Shown: positions 1 through 6,400 of the stretch, piece after piece
Layout: every line of letters begins with the position of its first letter
How positions within the stretch are numbered: the first letter of the stretch is position 1
From: Gammaproteobacteria bacterium
Lineage (GTDB): Bacteria > Pseudomonadota > Gammaproteobacteria > SZUA-152
Assembly (NCBI GenBank): GCA_024762755.1
Contig: JANTGX010000114.1
Span: 1-6,809, forward strand
Direction of reading: 5' to 3'
Length of the DNA stretch: 6,809 bases
The notes under the pieces: model-generated
Database searches by the model: none
What the model was told of the DNA's origin: nothing
What the model saw: the letters and a program-made list of their open reading frames with translations, nothing else
Program-made: the position numbers and the translations under genes

Positions 1-357
1 GATGGCGCCCCGGCGCAGCCCCTCGGCCAAGGCCAGCAGGGCCGGCGGTTGCTCGCTGGCCCCCAGCCACAGCACCCGCGGCCGCGGCCAGTGGCCGGTC
101 TGGTCGAGGGTCAGGGTGAAGGGCGGGAGGGCGATGGCATCGGCGGCGCGCTCGACACAGGCCTGCTGGTCGGCATCGGTGGTGCCGAGGAAGGCCAGGG
201 TGATGTGCAGATTCTCCGCCGCCACCGGCCGGCCACCGGCATGGCGCAACAGGCCCTTGCAGTGGCGGCGGATCTCCTCCTGCACTGCCGGCTCCGGCCA
301 GAGGGCGAAGAACAGGCGCCGCGGGCGCGCCTCAGGCGGGACGGCGTCCGATTTCAT
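1..357 (-). CDS. thpR: RNA 2',3'-cyclic phosphodiesterase ThpR (5' part, cut by window edge)
   Basis: This is the N-terminal 119 residues of a 2H-phosphoesterase of the ThpR/LigT family. Members hydrolyse 2',3'-cyclic phosphate ends of RNA and can join 2'-5' RNA ends in vitro; they are cytosolic and usually about 180-200 residues, so roughly 60-80 residues lie outside the window. The opening LFFALWP (residues 15-21) is typical of the family. The first catalytic HxTx motif is H51-I-T-L54, followed by AFLG. The second HxT motif is beyond the left edge. The ATG at 357 lies inside the end of pncC (26-bp overlap, different frame), with AAGG about 8 bases upstream as a possible ribosome site, so translation is probably coupled to pncC. 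Family assignment is firm; the physiological substrate in bacteria is not well established. Confidence 0.92.
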   Translation of the reverse strand, partial: MKSDAVPPEARPRRLFFALWPEPAVQEEIRRHCKGLLRHAGGRPVAAENLHITLAFLGTTDADQQACVERAADAIALPPFTLTLDQTGHWPRPRVLWLGASEQPPALLALAEGLRRGAI

Positions 358-826
358 CCAGCAGGCCTTGCAGGGCCGTGACCACCGCCGCGGCCCGCAC
401 CGTCGCGCGATCGCCCGGCAGATGCAGGGTGCGCGCCAGCGGCCCGCCGCAGGCGGTGGCCCAGGCGAAGCAGACGGTGCCCACCGGCTTCTCCGGCGAG
501 CCGCCGCCGGGTCCGGCGATTCCGCTGATGGCCAGGGCCGTCTCCACTCCGCTGCGCGCCAGGGCGCCGGCCACCATCTCGCGTACCGTCGCCTCGCTCA
601 CCGCGCCATGCGTCTCCAGGGTCGCGGCGCGCACCCCCAGCATCTCCTGCTTGGCACGGTTGGAGTAGGTGACGAAGCCGCGGTCGAACCACTGCGAGCT
701 GCCGGCGATGTCGGTGATGGCCGCGGCCACCGCGCCGCCGGTGCAGGACTCGGCCGTGGCCAGGCGCCAGCCGCGGGCCAGCAGGGCCTCGCCGACGCGG
801 GCGGACAGAAGATCGGTGGCGCTCAT
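332..826 (-). CDS. pncC: Nicotinamide-nucleotide amidohydrolase PncC (stand-alone CinA C-terminal domain)
   Basis: This 164-residue protein corresponds to the CinA C-terminal domain alone, without the N-terminal MoCF-like domain of full CinA; that is the usual single-domain PncC form in proteobacteria. PncC deamidates nicotinamide mononucleotide to nicotinic acid mononucleotide, salvaging pyridine nucleotide released, for example, by NAD-dependent DNA ligase. The family signature is clear: A25-E-S-C-T-G-G31 holds the likely nucleophile S27; Y54-S-N-R-A-K59 supplies conserved active-site Tyr and Lys; and a glycine-rich SGIAGPGGG segment with KPVGTV follows. The ATG at 826 has no obvious Shine-Dalgarno. 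It starts 54 bp after the diguanylate cyclase stop, in the same direction, and overlaps thpR, so the three genes probably form one transcript. In many gammaproteobacteria this gene lies beside recA, so recA may lie further left; that is outside the window and unverified. Confidence 0.95.
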   Translation of the reverse strand: MSATDLLSARVGEALLARGWRLATAESCTGGAVAAAITDIAGSSQWFDRGFVTYSNRAKQEMLGVRAATLETHGAVSEATVREMVAGALARSGVETALAISGIAGPGGGSPEKPVGTVCFAWATACGGPLARTLHLPGDRATVRAAAVVTALQGLLDEIGRRPA

Positions 827-880
827 GGCAGAGATCTTAGCAGCAAACAGCCGCTACGGAGTGCACCCACCAACACCGTA

Positions 881-2221
881 TCAGACCGAGCCGGCGTCCG
901 GGGTGGCGGGCACCACCTGCTCGCCGGTGTGCACCTCGACGCGGTCGCGTCCACTGCGCTTGGCCTCGTAGAGGGCCGTGTCGGCGCGCTCGATGAGGCT
1001 GTTGGCGGTCTCGCCGGCACGATACTCGGCCACCCCGGCGGAGAAGGTGGGCAGCTCCTCGCCCGCGGGCAGCTGGGCCGCGACCTCGTCCAGGCGCCGA
1101 CGAACCTTCTCCAACGCCCGCACCACCCCGGCGAGATGGGTGTTGGGCAGCAGCACAGCGAACTCCTCACCGCCGTAGCGCGCCACCAGGTCGTGATGGC
1201 GGAAGATGGAGAGCACGCTGCCGGCATAGTGACGCAGCACCGCATCGCCGGCGGCATGCCCCCGCAGGTCGTTGATCTGTTTGAAGTGATCGAGGTCGAG
1301 AATGACCAGCGAGAGGGGCGCGCCGTGGCGTTGCACGCGGCTCACCTCGTCTTCCAGGCGGCGCATGAAGGCACGCCGGTTGGGCAGCCCGGTGAGCTCG
1401 TCGGTGAGGCTCAGCAGGCGCACGCGGTCCAGCTCCTCGCTGAGCTGCTGGTTGTCGTCCTCGATCAGGCTGAGATATTCCTGCACCCGGCCGAAACGCC
1501 CTGCCAGGGCGCGGTGGCGTTCGCAGATCTCCTCCAGGGCCTGGATGATCTCCAGCCGATGGGACGCCAGCTCGGCACCGCCCCCGGCCGCGCGCAGTAC
1601 CTGCAGGGCGTTTTCCAGCAGCTCACCGAAGTCGCGATGCTCGGCCTCCGCCTCGCCCATCTGGGCGACGAAGTCCGACTGCAGGCGCTGCATGGCCTCG
1701 CGCTTCTCGTCCAGATGCGCGCGATAGGCGGCGTTCACCCGTTGCTCCGCCTGCACCGCCGCCGGGGTCTCCACCACCGCAGGCGGCGTCTCGCCGGCCA
1801 CCGGCGTGGCGGGCGCGCCGAAAGTGGCCAGCACCGGGCCCAGCGCGGGAGCGAGATCGTGGTGTTGCAGCGGCAGGGTGTTGAGCATCTCGTCGGCGAT
1901 ACTCTCGACGAAACGGTTCAGCGCGCCCAATTCGGAAACGGAGAGCGGCGGGGTGAGGCGCATCTGCACCAGGCGCAGGTGGGTATGCAGAGGGTCTTCC
2001 GCCGGGATCTGCGCCAGGCAGGCCTCCAGCAGCATGCCGATGAAGCTGGCATAGGCTTCTTCGGTCTTGCGATGCTCGTTGGCCATCTCGTCGAGCATCT
2101 GCTCGATATGGCTATAGATGACGCGACCGGCAGAGGTGGCCCGCAGTTCGCCCAGCAGGCCGAGCACCTTTTCGAGCACCCCCGTCGAGCGCGAATGCAA
2201 TCCTTGCCCCTGTCTACCCAC
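881..2221 (-). CDS. Cytosolic GGDEF diguanylate cyclase with helical N-terminal region
   Basis: A predicted diguanylate cyclase making cyclic di-GMP from two GTP. Numbering from the GTG at 2221 (446 residues), the catalytic domain spans about residues 272-435. It opens with T273-DELTGLPNRRAF, has the metal-binding D309-L-D311-HFK and the signature G350-G-E-E-F354. The product-inhibition I-site R341-H-H-D344 sits exactly five residues before the signature, so both activity and feedback control look intact. Residues 1-125 and about 155-240 are helical without a recognisable sensor domain, separated by a Pro/Ala-rich linker (about 135-155). A coiled-coil-like signalling helix (about 236-270) leads into GGDEF. 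There is no signal peptide or membrane segment, so it is cytosolic. An upstream in-frame GTG at 2233 would add four residues, but it overlaps the GGAGG ribosome site that serves 2221. It heads the cyclase-pncC-thpR unit. The input signal is unknown. Confidence 0.93.
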   Translation of the reverse strand: MGRQGQGLHSRSTGVLEKVLGLLGELRATSAGRVIYSHIEQMLDEMANEHRKTEEAYASFIGMLLEACLAQIPAEDPLHTHLRLVQMRLTPPLSVSELGALNRFVESIADEMLNTLPLQHHDLAPALGPVLATFGAPATPVAGETPPAVVETPAAVQAEQRVNAAYRAHLDEKREAMQRLQSDFVAQMGEAEAEHRDFGELLENALQVLRAAGGGAELASHRLEIIQALEEICERHRALAGRFGRVQEYLSLIEDDNQQLSEELDRVRLLSLTDELTGLPNRRAFMRRLEDEVSRVQRHGAPLSLVILDLDHFKQINDLRGHAAGDAVLRHYAGSVLSIFRHHDLVARYGGEEFAVLLPNTHLAGVVRALEKVRRRLDEVAAQLPAGEELPTFSAGVAEYRAGETANSLIERADTALYEAKRSGRDRVEVHTGEQVVPATPDAGSV

Positions 2222-2226
2222 AACGT

Positions 2227-2231
2227 CCTCC
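2227..2231 (-). promoter_or_regulatory. Ribosome binding site fixing the cyclase start
   Basis: On the minus strand a perfect GGAGG is followed by five bases (ACGTT) and then the GTG at 2221. This favours 2221 over the in-frame GTG at 2233, which lies on top of this motif and has no comparable site upstream of it. Confidence 0.6.
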
Positions 2232-2323
2232 ACGGCGATCTACGCTACGCACCGACGACTTTCCGGCGCAACATATCACGGGCGGGGGATCCCCAAACGA
2301 GGCACCACCTGCAAACCACCACG

Positions 2324-2345
2324 AAAAAAACCGCCGATAAGGCGG
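2324..2345 (-). terminator. Intrinsic terminator upstream of the cyclase gene (minus strand)
   Basis: Read on the minus strand: stem CCGCC, loop TTATC, stem GGCGG, then a run of seven T. The stem is only 5 bp but all G/C and the T tract is uninterrupted. It lies about 100 bases upstream of the cyclase start and points the same way, so it would stop a transcript beginning further right before it reaches the gene. A second short hairpin (CGGG/CCCG, 2353-2364) comes just before it. It may be a leader attenuator or the end of a very small RNA. Confidence 0.55.
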
Positions 2346-2421
2346 ATGACCGCGGGGCAACCCGGACAAGCAATAGTAATTCCACGCAGAGACTACACCA
2401 ATAGTTTGGGGTCAACAAACA

Positions 2422-2510
2422 GAGGTTCGGTATATTACAGAATTACTTATATTCATAAAGAATAAGCCGCGCACGGCCGAGTGACCCTCGGTACGGGTGC
2501 GTGAAACCTC
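2422..2510 (+). other. Possible structured leader sequence ahead of the PA2779-family operon
   Basis: GAGGTT at 2422-2427 is complementary to AACCTC at 2505-2510. Inside it lies a two-part hairpin: outer arm CGCAC (2470-2474) with GTGCG (2497-2501), and inner arm CCGAG (2477-2481) with CTCGG (2487-2491) around the loop TGACC. I do not recognise a riboswitch family. Short complementarities are common in GC-rich DNA, so this is a weak call that needs covariation. Confidence 0.2.
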
Positions 2511-2622
2511 GCCCTGACCTACAATCAGCCCCCGGAGAAGCCGCCCCGCCGTCTATGATCGGCGTTCTTCCGGCATAAGCGTCGCCACCGTCCAACCCGA
2601 CCGACCCACGTCGATCCACCAC

Positions 2623-2627
2623 AGAGG
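2623..2627 (+). promoter_or_regulatory. Ribosome binding site of the PA2779-family gene
   Basis: AGAGG lies eight bases before the ATG at 2636. An in-frame GTG at 2627 overlaps this motif and has no ribosome site of its own, so the ATG is preferred. A second ATG directly follows at 2639. Confidence 0.6.
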
Positions 2628-2635
2628 TGTCCATC

Positions 2636-3043
2636 ATGATGTCCCGATTCCCCCGTCTGCAGCGCCGGCTCAGTGCCTTCCTGTTCCTCAACATGCTCCT
2701 CAGCAGCCTCTTCCTGCCCGCCGCCCAGGCCGGCATGGTGGGCACCGAGGCATTGCTCGACACGGCCCAGGCCGAGCAGCAGCGGGCCCACCTGCAAGGC
2801 CTGCTTCAGCGCGAGGACCTGGCCAGCGAACTGCGTGCCGCCGGGGTCGAACCGCAGCAGGTGCAGGCGCGCGTGGACGCCCTCAGTGATACCGAGGTGG
2901 CCGGCCTGGTACACCGACTGGAGCAGGTGCCGGCCGGCGGTGACGTCCTCGCCCTGGCGGTGTTCCTGTTTCTCGTTCTGCTGGTGACGGACATCGCCGG
3001 CTACACCGAGATCTTCCCCTTCGTCAAACACCGCGCCCGCTGA
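2636..3043 (+). CDS. PA2779-family protein: small exported protein with hydrophobic C-terminus
   Basis: A 135-residue protein that I recognise as the PA2779 family of unknown function, normally found next to a PA2778-type peptidase gene, as here. Residues 1-32 form a Sec signal peptide: basic R4-R11, hydrophobic 14-27, and a likely cut after A30-Q-A32. The mature part begins GMVGTEALL, then a charged, Gln/Arg/Glu-rich helical stretch (about 40-97). A Gly-Gly at 101-102 is followed by a membrane-length hydrophobic segment (about 104-122) and the family-typical ending TDIAGYTEIFPF-VK. The protein is expected to be exported with its C-terminal helix in the inner membrane. The peptidase gene starts 6 bp after its stop, which suggests coupled expression. 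The Gly-Gly before the hydrophobic tail resembles a C39-peptidase cleavage context; that is inference. Function is unknown. Confidence 0.9.
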   Translation: MMSRFPRLQRRLSAFLFLNMLLSSLFLPAAQAGMVGTEALLDTAQAEQQRAHLQGLLQREDLASELRAAGVEPQQVQARVDALSDTEVAGLVHRLEQVPAGGDVLALAVFLFLVLLVTDIAGYTEIFPFVKHRAR

Positions 3044-3049
3044 GCGGCG

Positions 3050-4009
3050 GTGGCCGAATCCCGCCTCGCCATCCTCCGCCTCTGCCTCCTGCTGTTAGCC
3101 GGCCTGCTCGGCGGCTGTGCCCTGCCACCGCTGACACCGGCCCCGGACCTGCCACCGCGACAGACCCTCGGCGAGGTGCCCTTCTTCGCTCAGCAACGCT
3201 ACCAGTGCGGCCCCGCCGCGCTGGCCGGGGTACTGGCCTGGAGTGGCGTCGCGGTCACCCCGGCCGAGCTGACCCCGCGCCTCTACACACCCGCCTTGCG
3301 GGGCACCCTGCAGGCCGAACTGCTGGCCGCTGCGCGCCGTTACGGGCGGGTCGCCTATCGCCTGCCGACGCACACCGAGGCCCTGCTGCAGAACCTGGCC
3401 GAGGGCACCCCGGTACTGGTGCTGCAGAACCTGGGCCTCGGCTGGCTGCCCCGCTGGCACTACGCCGTCGTCGTCGGTTACGACCTGGAGGCGGACGTCA
3501 TTACCCTGCACTCCGGCCTGGAGGCGAATCATCGCACCGCCCTCGATACCTTTCGCCGCACCTGGGCCCGCGCCGATCACTGGGCCATGGTCGCCCTGCC
3601 GCCTGACCTCCTGCCGGCCTCGGCAACGCGTGCGGACTGGCTCGCCGGCGCCGCGGCGCTGGAGCGGGTGGGCCGTGCCGGGGCGGCGCGGCAGGCCTAT
3701 GTGCAGGCCCTGCGCCGCTGGCCGGACGAGCCGCTGGCCCGTCTGGGCCTGGGCAACAGCGCCTTCGCCCTGGATGATCTGGCCGGCGCCGAGGCGGCCT
3801 TCCGCCGGCTCCTGCAGCAGCGGCCGGGGATGGCGGCCGCGCACAACAACCTCGCCCTGGTCCTGCAGGCCCGTGGCCGATTGGCCGAGGCCCGCGCCGA
3901 GGCCGAACGGGCAGTGGACCTCGGTGGCCCCCATGCCGCGGCCTATGCCGATACCCTGGCGCTGATCCTCCGCCAGCAGGCCGGACCGACTCGGCCGCCA
4001 CAACCCTGA
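3050..4009 (+). CDS. PA2778-family C39-like cysteine peptidase, lipoprotein with TPR repeats
   Basis: A 319-residue predicted lipoprotein. The GTG start at 3050 gives a compact lipoprotein signal peptide ending in L20-G-G-C23, with C23 the lipidated residue; a good ribosome site is not evident. Residues about 38-185 form a C39-like papain-fold domain: Q48/Q49 as oxyanion-hole candidates, nucleophile C53 in QCGPAAL, and H137 in WHYAVVVGYD. The usual triad Asp about 16 residues after the His is not present; that place reads L153-H-S-G156, although D145 and D149 are near. Residues about 196-292 contain three TPR-like repeats (conserved A/G/L pattern, Pro at repeat ends), probably for protein contacts. 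C39 domains normally cut after Gly-Gly, but here the domain is not fused to an ABC transporter and would act in the periplasm. It follows the PA2779-family gene and precedes a two-component system by 24 bp. The substrate is unknown. Confidence 0.9.
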   Translation: MAESRLAILRLCLLLLAGLLGGCALPPLTPAPDLPPRQTLGEVPFFAQQRYQCGPAALAGVLAWSGVAVTPAELTPRLYTPALRGTLQAELLAAARRYGRVAYRLPTHTEALLQNLAEGTPVLVLQNLGLGWLPRWHYAVVVGYDLEADVITLHSGLEANHRTALDTFRRTWARADHWAMVALPPDLLPASATRADWLAGAAALERVGRAGAARQAYVQALRRWPDEPLARLGLGNSAFALDDLAGAEAAFRRLLQQRPGMAAAHNNLALVLQARGRLAEARAEAERAVDLGGPHAAAYADTLALILRQQAGPTRPPQP

Positions 4010-4033
4010 ACCCACGATCTCACGAGAACCCGC

Positions 4034-4711
4034 ATGCGCTTGTTACTGGTGGAAGACGACAACCTGCTCGGTGATGGCATCCAGGCCGGTTTGGCGCAAG
4101 CCGGCCATGCCGTGGACTGGATGCGCAACGCCGCCGACGCCGAGGCGGCCCTGGGCAGCGAGGACTACGCCCTCATGGTGCTCGATCTGGGGCTGCCGGA
4201 CCGCTCGGGCCTGGAGGTGCTGGCGCGGCTGCGTGCGGGTCGCCTGCGCGCCCAGAGCGCCGACCTGCCGGTACTCATCCTCACCGCCCGCGACAGCGTC
4301 GAAGACCGCATCGCCGGCCTCGACGGCGGCGCCGACGACTACCTGACCAAGCCCTTCGATCTGGGCGAGTTGGGCGCACGCATCCGGGCCCTGCTGCGCC
4401 GCCGTGGCGGACGGGCCGACCCCCTCATCCACCACGGCGAGCTGACCGTGGACCCCGCCGCACACACCGTCAGCCGCGCCGGCGAGCCCATCAAGTTGTC
4501 ACGACGCGAATTCGGCGTACTGCTCCTGCTGCTGGAGCATCGCGGCCGGGTGCTCTCCCGCCGCCAGCTGGAGGAAGGGCTCTATGCCTGGGGAGAAGAG
4601 GTGGAGAGCAACGCCGTGGAGGTCTACATCCATCACCTGCGCAAGAAGCTCGGCAGCACGCTGATCCACACCCTGCGTGGCGTCGGCTACCGCATCGACA
4701 GGCCCACATGA
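4034..4711 (+). CDS. OmpR/PhoB-family response regulator (QseB/PmrA-like)
   Basis: A 225-residue DNA-binding response regulator. The receiver domain (1 to about 118) has the acidic pair D8-D9, phosphoacceptor D51 in LVLDLGLP-D, switch residues T84 (LTARD) and Y103, and K106 in T-K-P-F. The winged-helix output domain (about 128-222) carries the family features LSRREFGVLLLLLEHRG, a conserved N-A-V-E-V-Y-I-H-H-L-R-K-K recognition region and GVGYRI at the end. The loop between V62-LARLR67 and P79-VLILTARD seems a few residues longer than in typical QseB proteins. Its stop overlaps the kinase start (ATGA), so the two are co-translated, and it begins 24 bp after the peptidase gene. It most resembles the QseB/PmrA/TctD group; the exact orthology cannot be set from sequence alone. 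Target sites were not found in the window. Confidence 0.95.
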   Translation: MRLLLVEDDNLLGDGIQAGLAQAGHAVDWMRNAADAEAALGSEDYALMVLDLGLPDRSGLEVLARLRAGRLRAQSADLPVLILTARDSVEDRIAGLDGGADDYLTKPFDLGELGARIRALLRRRGGRADPLIHHGELTVDPAAHTVSRAGEPIKLSRREFGVLLLLLEHRGRVLSRRQLEEGLYAWGEEVESNAVEVYIHHLRKKLGSTLIHTLRGVGYRIDRPT

Positions 4712-6123
4712 GACGCCCACCCTCCATCCGCCGGCGCCTGTTGATCACCCTCTTGGGGGTGGTCACCCTGGCCTGGCTGGCCACCTCCCTGCTGGTCTAT
4801 CTGGATGCCCGTCACGAGACCAGCGAACTGTTCGATGCCCAGCTGGCCCAATCGGCCCGGGTGCTGCTGGCCATCAGCGAGCACGAACTGCAGGAACAGC
4901 AGGCCTACCGTGCCCGCGACGGCAGCCCCCGCCGTGCCGAGACGGTGCACATCCCCGACCTCGAACTGCGCGGACCGCACCACGAATACGAGCACAAGCT
5001 GGCCTTTCAGGTGTGGAGCAGCGAAGGCCTGGCCCTGCGCTCGCCCAATGCCCCCGCGCAACCCCTCGCCGACGGCGACGGCTTCAGCGACGGCCGTCTC
5101 CATGGCCAGCCCTGGCGGGTCGTCAGCCTCTCATCGCCCGATAGCAGCATCCGGGTCCAGGTGGCGCAGAGCCTGGCCATCCGCGGTGAACTCATCGGCG
5201 CCATCAGCCAACGCCTGCTGATGCCCCTGCTGCTCAGCCTGCCCATCCTCGCCCTGCTCATCTGGTTCGGCATCGGCCGGGCCCTGCAGCCGTTACTGCG
5301 CCTGGCCGACGACGTACACCGGCGCGATCCCGACTACCTCGCCCCCCTGCCCCTGGACCAGGCGCCGGAGGAGAGCCGCCCCCTGGTGGAGGCCCTCAAT
5401 CACCTCTTTGCCCGCCTGCAACAGGCCTTCGAGAACGAACGCCGCTTCACCGCCGACGCCGCCCACGAACTGCGCACACCGCTGGCGGCGCTCAAGGTAC
5501 AGGCGCAGGTGGCCCTCGGCGCCACCGACGACGAGGCCCGCCGTCGCGCCCTGCGACACATCCTGCAGGGCGTCGACCGCGCCAGCCACCTGCTGACCCA
5601 GCTACTGACCCTGGCCCGCCTGGACCCGGACGGCCCCGACACCGAGGCACTGCCCGTGCGCCTCGACACCTTGGCCGACGAGGCCATCGCCGAGCAGGCC
5701 GAGGCGGCCCGCCAGCGCCAGGTGCAACTCGAGTTGGAAAGCGACGGCCCCGCTGTGGTCACGGGCAATGCCGAGACCCTGCGCCTGCTCCTGCGCAACC
5801 TGCTCGACAACGCCATCCGCTATACACCGCCCGGCGGCCGTGTGCTGCTGGGCATCAACCGCGGACGAGACACCCTGCGACTGACGGTGGATGACAGCGG
5901 GCCGGGCATTCCCCCGTTACAACGCCAGCAGGCGGTGCAACGCTTCTACCGCGGACCGGGCGTGCAGGCCGAGGGCAGTGGCCTGGGTCTGTCCATCGTG
6001 CAACGCATCGTCCATCGCCACCACGGCCGCCTGAGCCTCGACACCTCCCCCCTCGGCGGGTTGCGGGTGAGCATCACGCTGCCACGCCACGCCGCCGCAG
6101 CATCGGCCTCCACGCGGGACTGA
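4708..6123 (+). CDS. QseC-like sensor histidine kinase
   Basis: A 471-residue inner-membrane sensor kinase that would phosphorylate the regulator encoded just upstream (4-bp ATGA overlap). Topology: basic N-terminus, first membrane helix about 11-32, periplasmic sensor region about 33-165, and second helix about 170-190. The HAMP-like linker (190-243) begins GRALQPLLRLADDV. The dimerisation/phosphoacceptor domain has H253 in the H-box F-T-A-D-A-A-H-E-L-R-T-P. The ATPase domain has the N-box N364-L-L-D-N368, G1-box D395-D-S-G-P-G-I401, F-box R412-F-Y-R415 and G2-box G423-S-G-L-G-L428, so all catalytic motifs are intact. The sensor region is rich in His, Glu and Asp (for example residues 90-96) and resembles the N-terminal sensor of QseC-type kinases; its ligand is unknown. 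Placement behind the PA2778/PA2779 pair suggests that it senses an envelope condition linked to them. Confidence 0.95.
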   Translation: MRRPPSIRRRLLITLLGVVTLAWLATSLLVYLDARHETSELFDAQLAQSARVLLAISEHELQEQQAYRARDGSPRRAETVHIPDLELRGPHHEYEHKLAFQVWSSEGLALRSPNAPAQPLADGDGFSDGRLHGQPWRVVSLSSPDSSIRVQVAQSLAIRGELIGAISQRLLMPLLLSLPILALLIWFGIGRALQPLLRLADDVHRRDPDYLAPLPLDQAPEESRPLVEALNHLFARLQQAFENERRFTADAAHELRTPLAALKVQAQVALGATDDEARRRALRHILQGVDRASHLLTQLLTLARLDPDGPDTEALPVRLDTLADEAIAEQAEAARQRQVQLELESDGPAVVTGNAETLRLLLRNLLDNAIRYTPPGGRVLLGINRGRDTLRLTVDDSGPGIPPLQRQQAVQRFYRGPGVQAEGSGLGLSIVQRIVHRHHGRLSLDTSPLGGLRVSITLPRHAAAASASTRD

Positions 6124-6234
6124 ACGACGCTGCCTCGATACCAACGATATGCCCGCCAGGCCAACCGACGCCGCGGCGCAAGGCAGGGGCGGGATCTATC
6201 GATGACGGCGGCCATCGTCGTGCATGTCCTTCAG

Positions 6235-6262
6235 TTACCGTTAAGCTTCCCCCGCCTACAAT
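6235..6262 (+). promoter_or_regulatory. Possible sigma70-type promoter for the small RNA
   Basis: The -10 box TACAAT at 6257-6262 matches five of six consensus positions. A weak -35 candidate TTACCG (6235-6240) lies 16 bases upstream and matches three of six. Transcription would begin near A6269. GTTAC and GTTAA at 6234 and 6240 might be an activator site, but this is not assured. Confidence 0.35.
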
Positions 6263-6337
6263 CGCCGCACAGATTCGGGACAGTCTTCGATACCCCTCAG
6301 ACGATCGAAACCCCCTCCTCCTGTTTCGGATCTGCCC

Positions 6338-6365
6338 GGTGCCAACGGCCCCCTCCGTTGGCACC
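6338..6365 (+). repeat. Perfect 11-bp inverted repeat with C-rich loop
   Basis: GGTGCCAACGG at 6338-6348 and CCGTTGGCACC at 6355-6365 are perfectly complementary around the loop CCCCCT. It is followed by CCCC and AAGTAAAG, not a T tract, so it is not a terminator itself. It is the most stable internal hairpin of the putative small RNA. Confidence 0.85.
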
Positions 6366-6400
6366 CCCCAAGTAAAGTGGATCCCCTCCACGACCCCCTG

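Larger units (their letters stand above)
2234..2623. other. Divergent intergenic region with AT-rich island
   Basis: About 390 bp between the divergent cyclase gene and the PA2779-family operon. I see no convincing gene. It contains an AT-rich island: by hand count 19 of 60 bases are G/C in 2401-2460, against a GC-rich surrounding. It also holds a minus-strand terminator (separate entry) and a plus-strand hairpin with a GCAA tetraloop (CGGG/CCCG, 2353-2364). Several -10-like boxes are visible: TATATT at 2431 and 2448, TACAAT at 2520 and TATGAT at 2554 on the plus strand, and TACTAT at 2378-2373 on the minus strand with TTGGTG 17 bases upstream. None has a strong -35 partner, so no promoter is called. 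Plus-strand segments that could fold are listed separately. Confidence 0.6.

Noticed and set aside
2285..2294. GGGGATCCCC palindrome upstream of the cyclase
   Set aside because: A single 10-bp palindrome without a second copy or known operator match; likely chance in GC-rich DNA.
2..2404. 800-codon open frame on the plus strand
   Set aside because: It lies opposite thpR, pncC and the cyclase gene, which have clear family motifs. Its product is low-complexity Arg/Gly/His-rich with no domain, as expected for the complement of GC-rich coding DNA.
2222..2510. c-di-GMP (GEMM) riboswitch ahead of the cyclase or the PA2779 operon
   Set aside because: None of the conserved GEMM-I core segments or the GAAA tetraloop/receptor pair could be found on either strand.
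2554..2559. TATGAT as the -10 box of the PA2779 operon
   Set aside because: Good hexamer, but no -35 element at 16-18 bp; kept only as a mention in the intergenic entry.
3095..4015. 306-codon open frame on the minus strand
   Set aside because: Antisense shadow of the PA2778-family gene; no recognisable domain and no start context.
6234..6244. GTTAC/GTTAA direct repeat as a response-regulator box
   Set aside because: Spacing of 6 bp does not fit the roughly 11-bp repeat of OmpR-family sites, and it does not match the PmrA/QseB-type CTTAA pattern well.
6281..6400. Minus-strand reading of the hairpin region as a CsrB/RsmZ-like RNA with GGA loops
   Set aside because: The reverse complement does expose GGA in several loops, but no T tract or credible -10 box supports a minus-strand transcript, whereas the plus strand has both.
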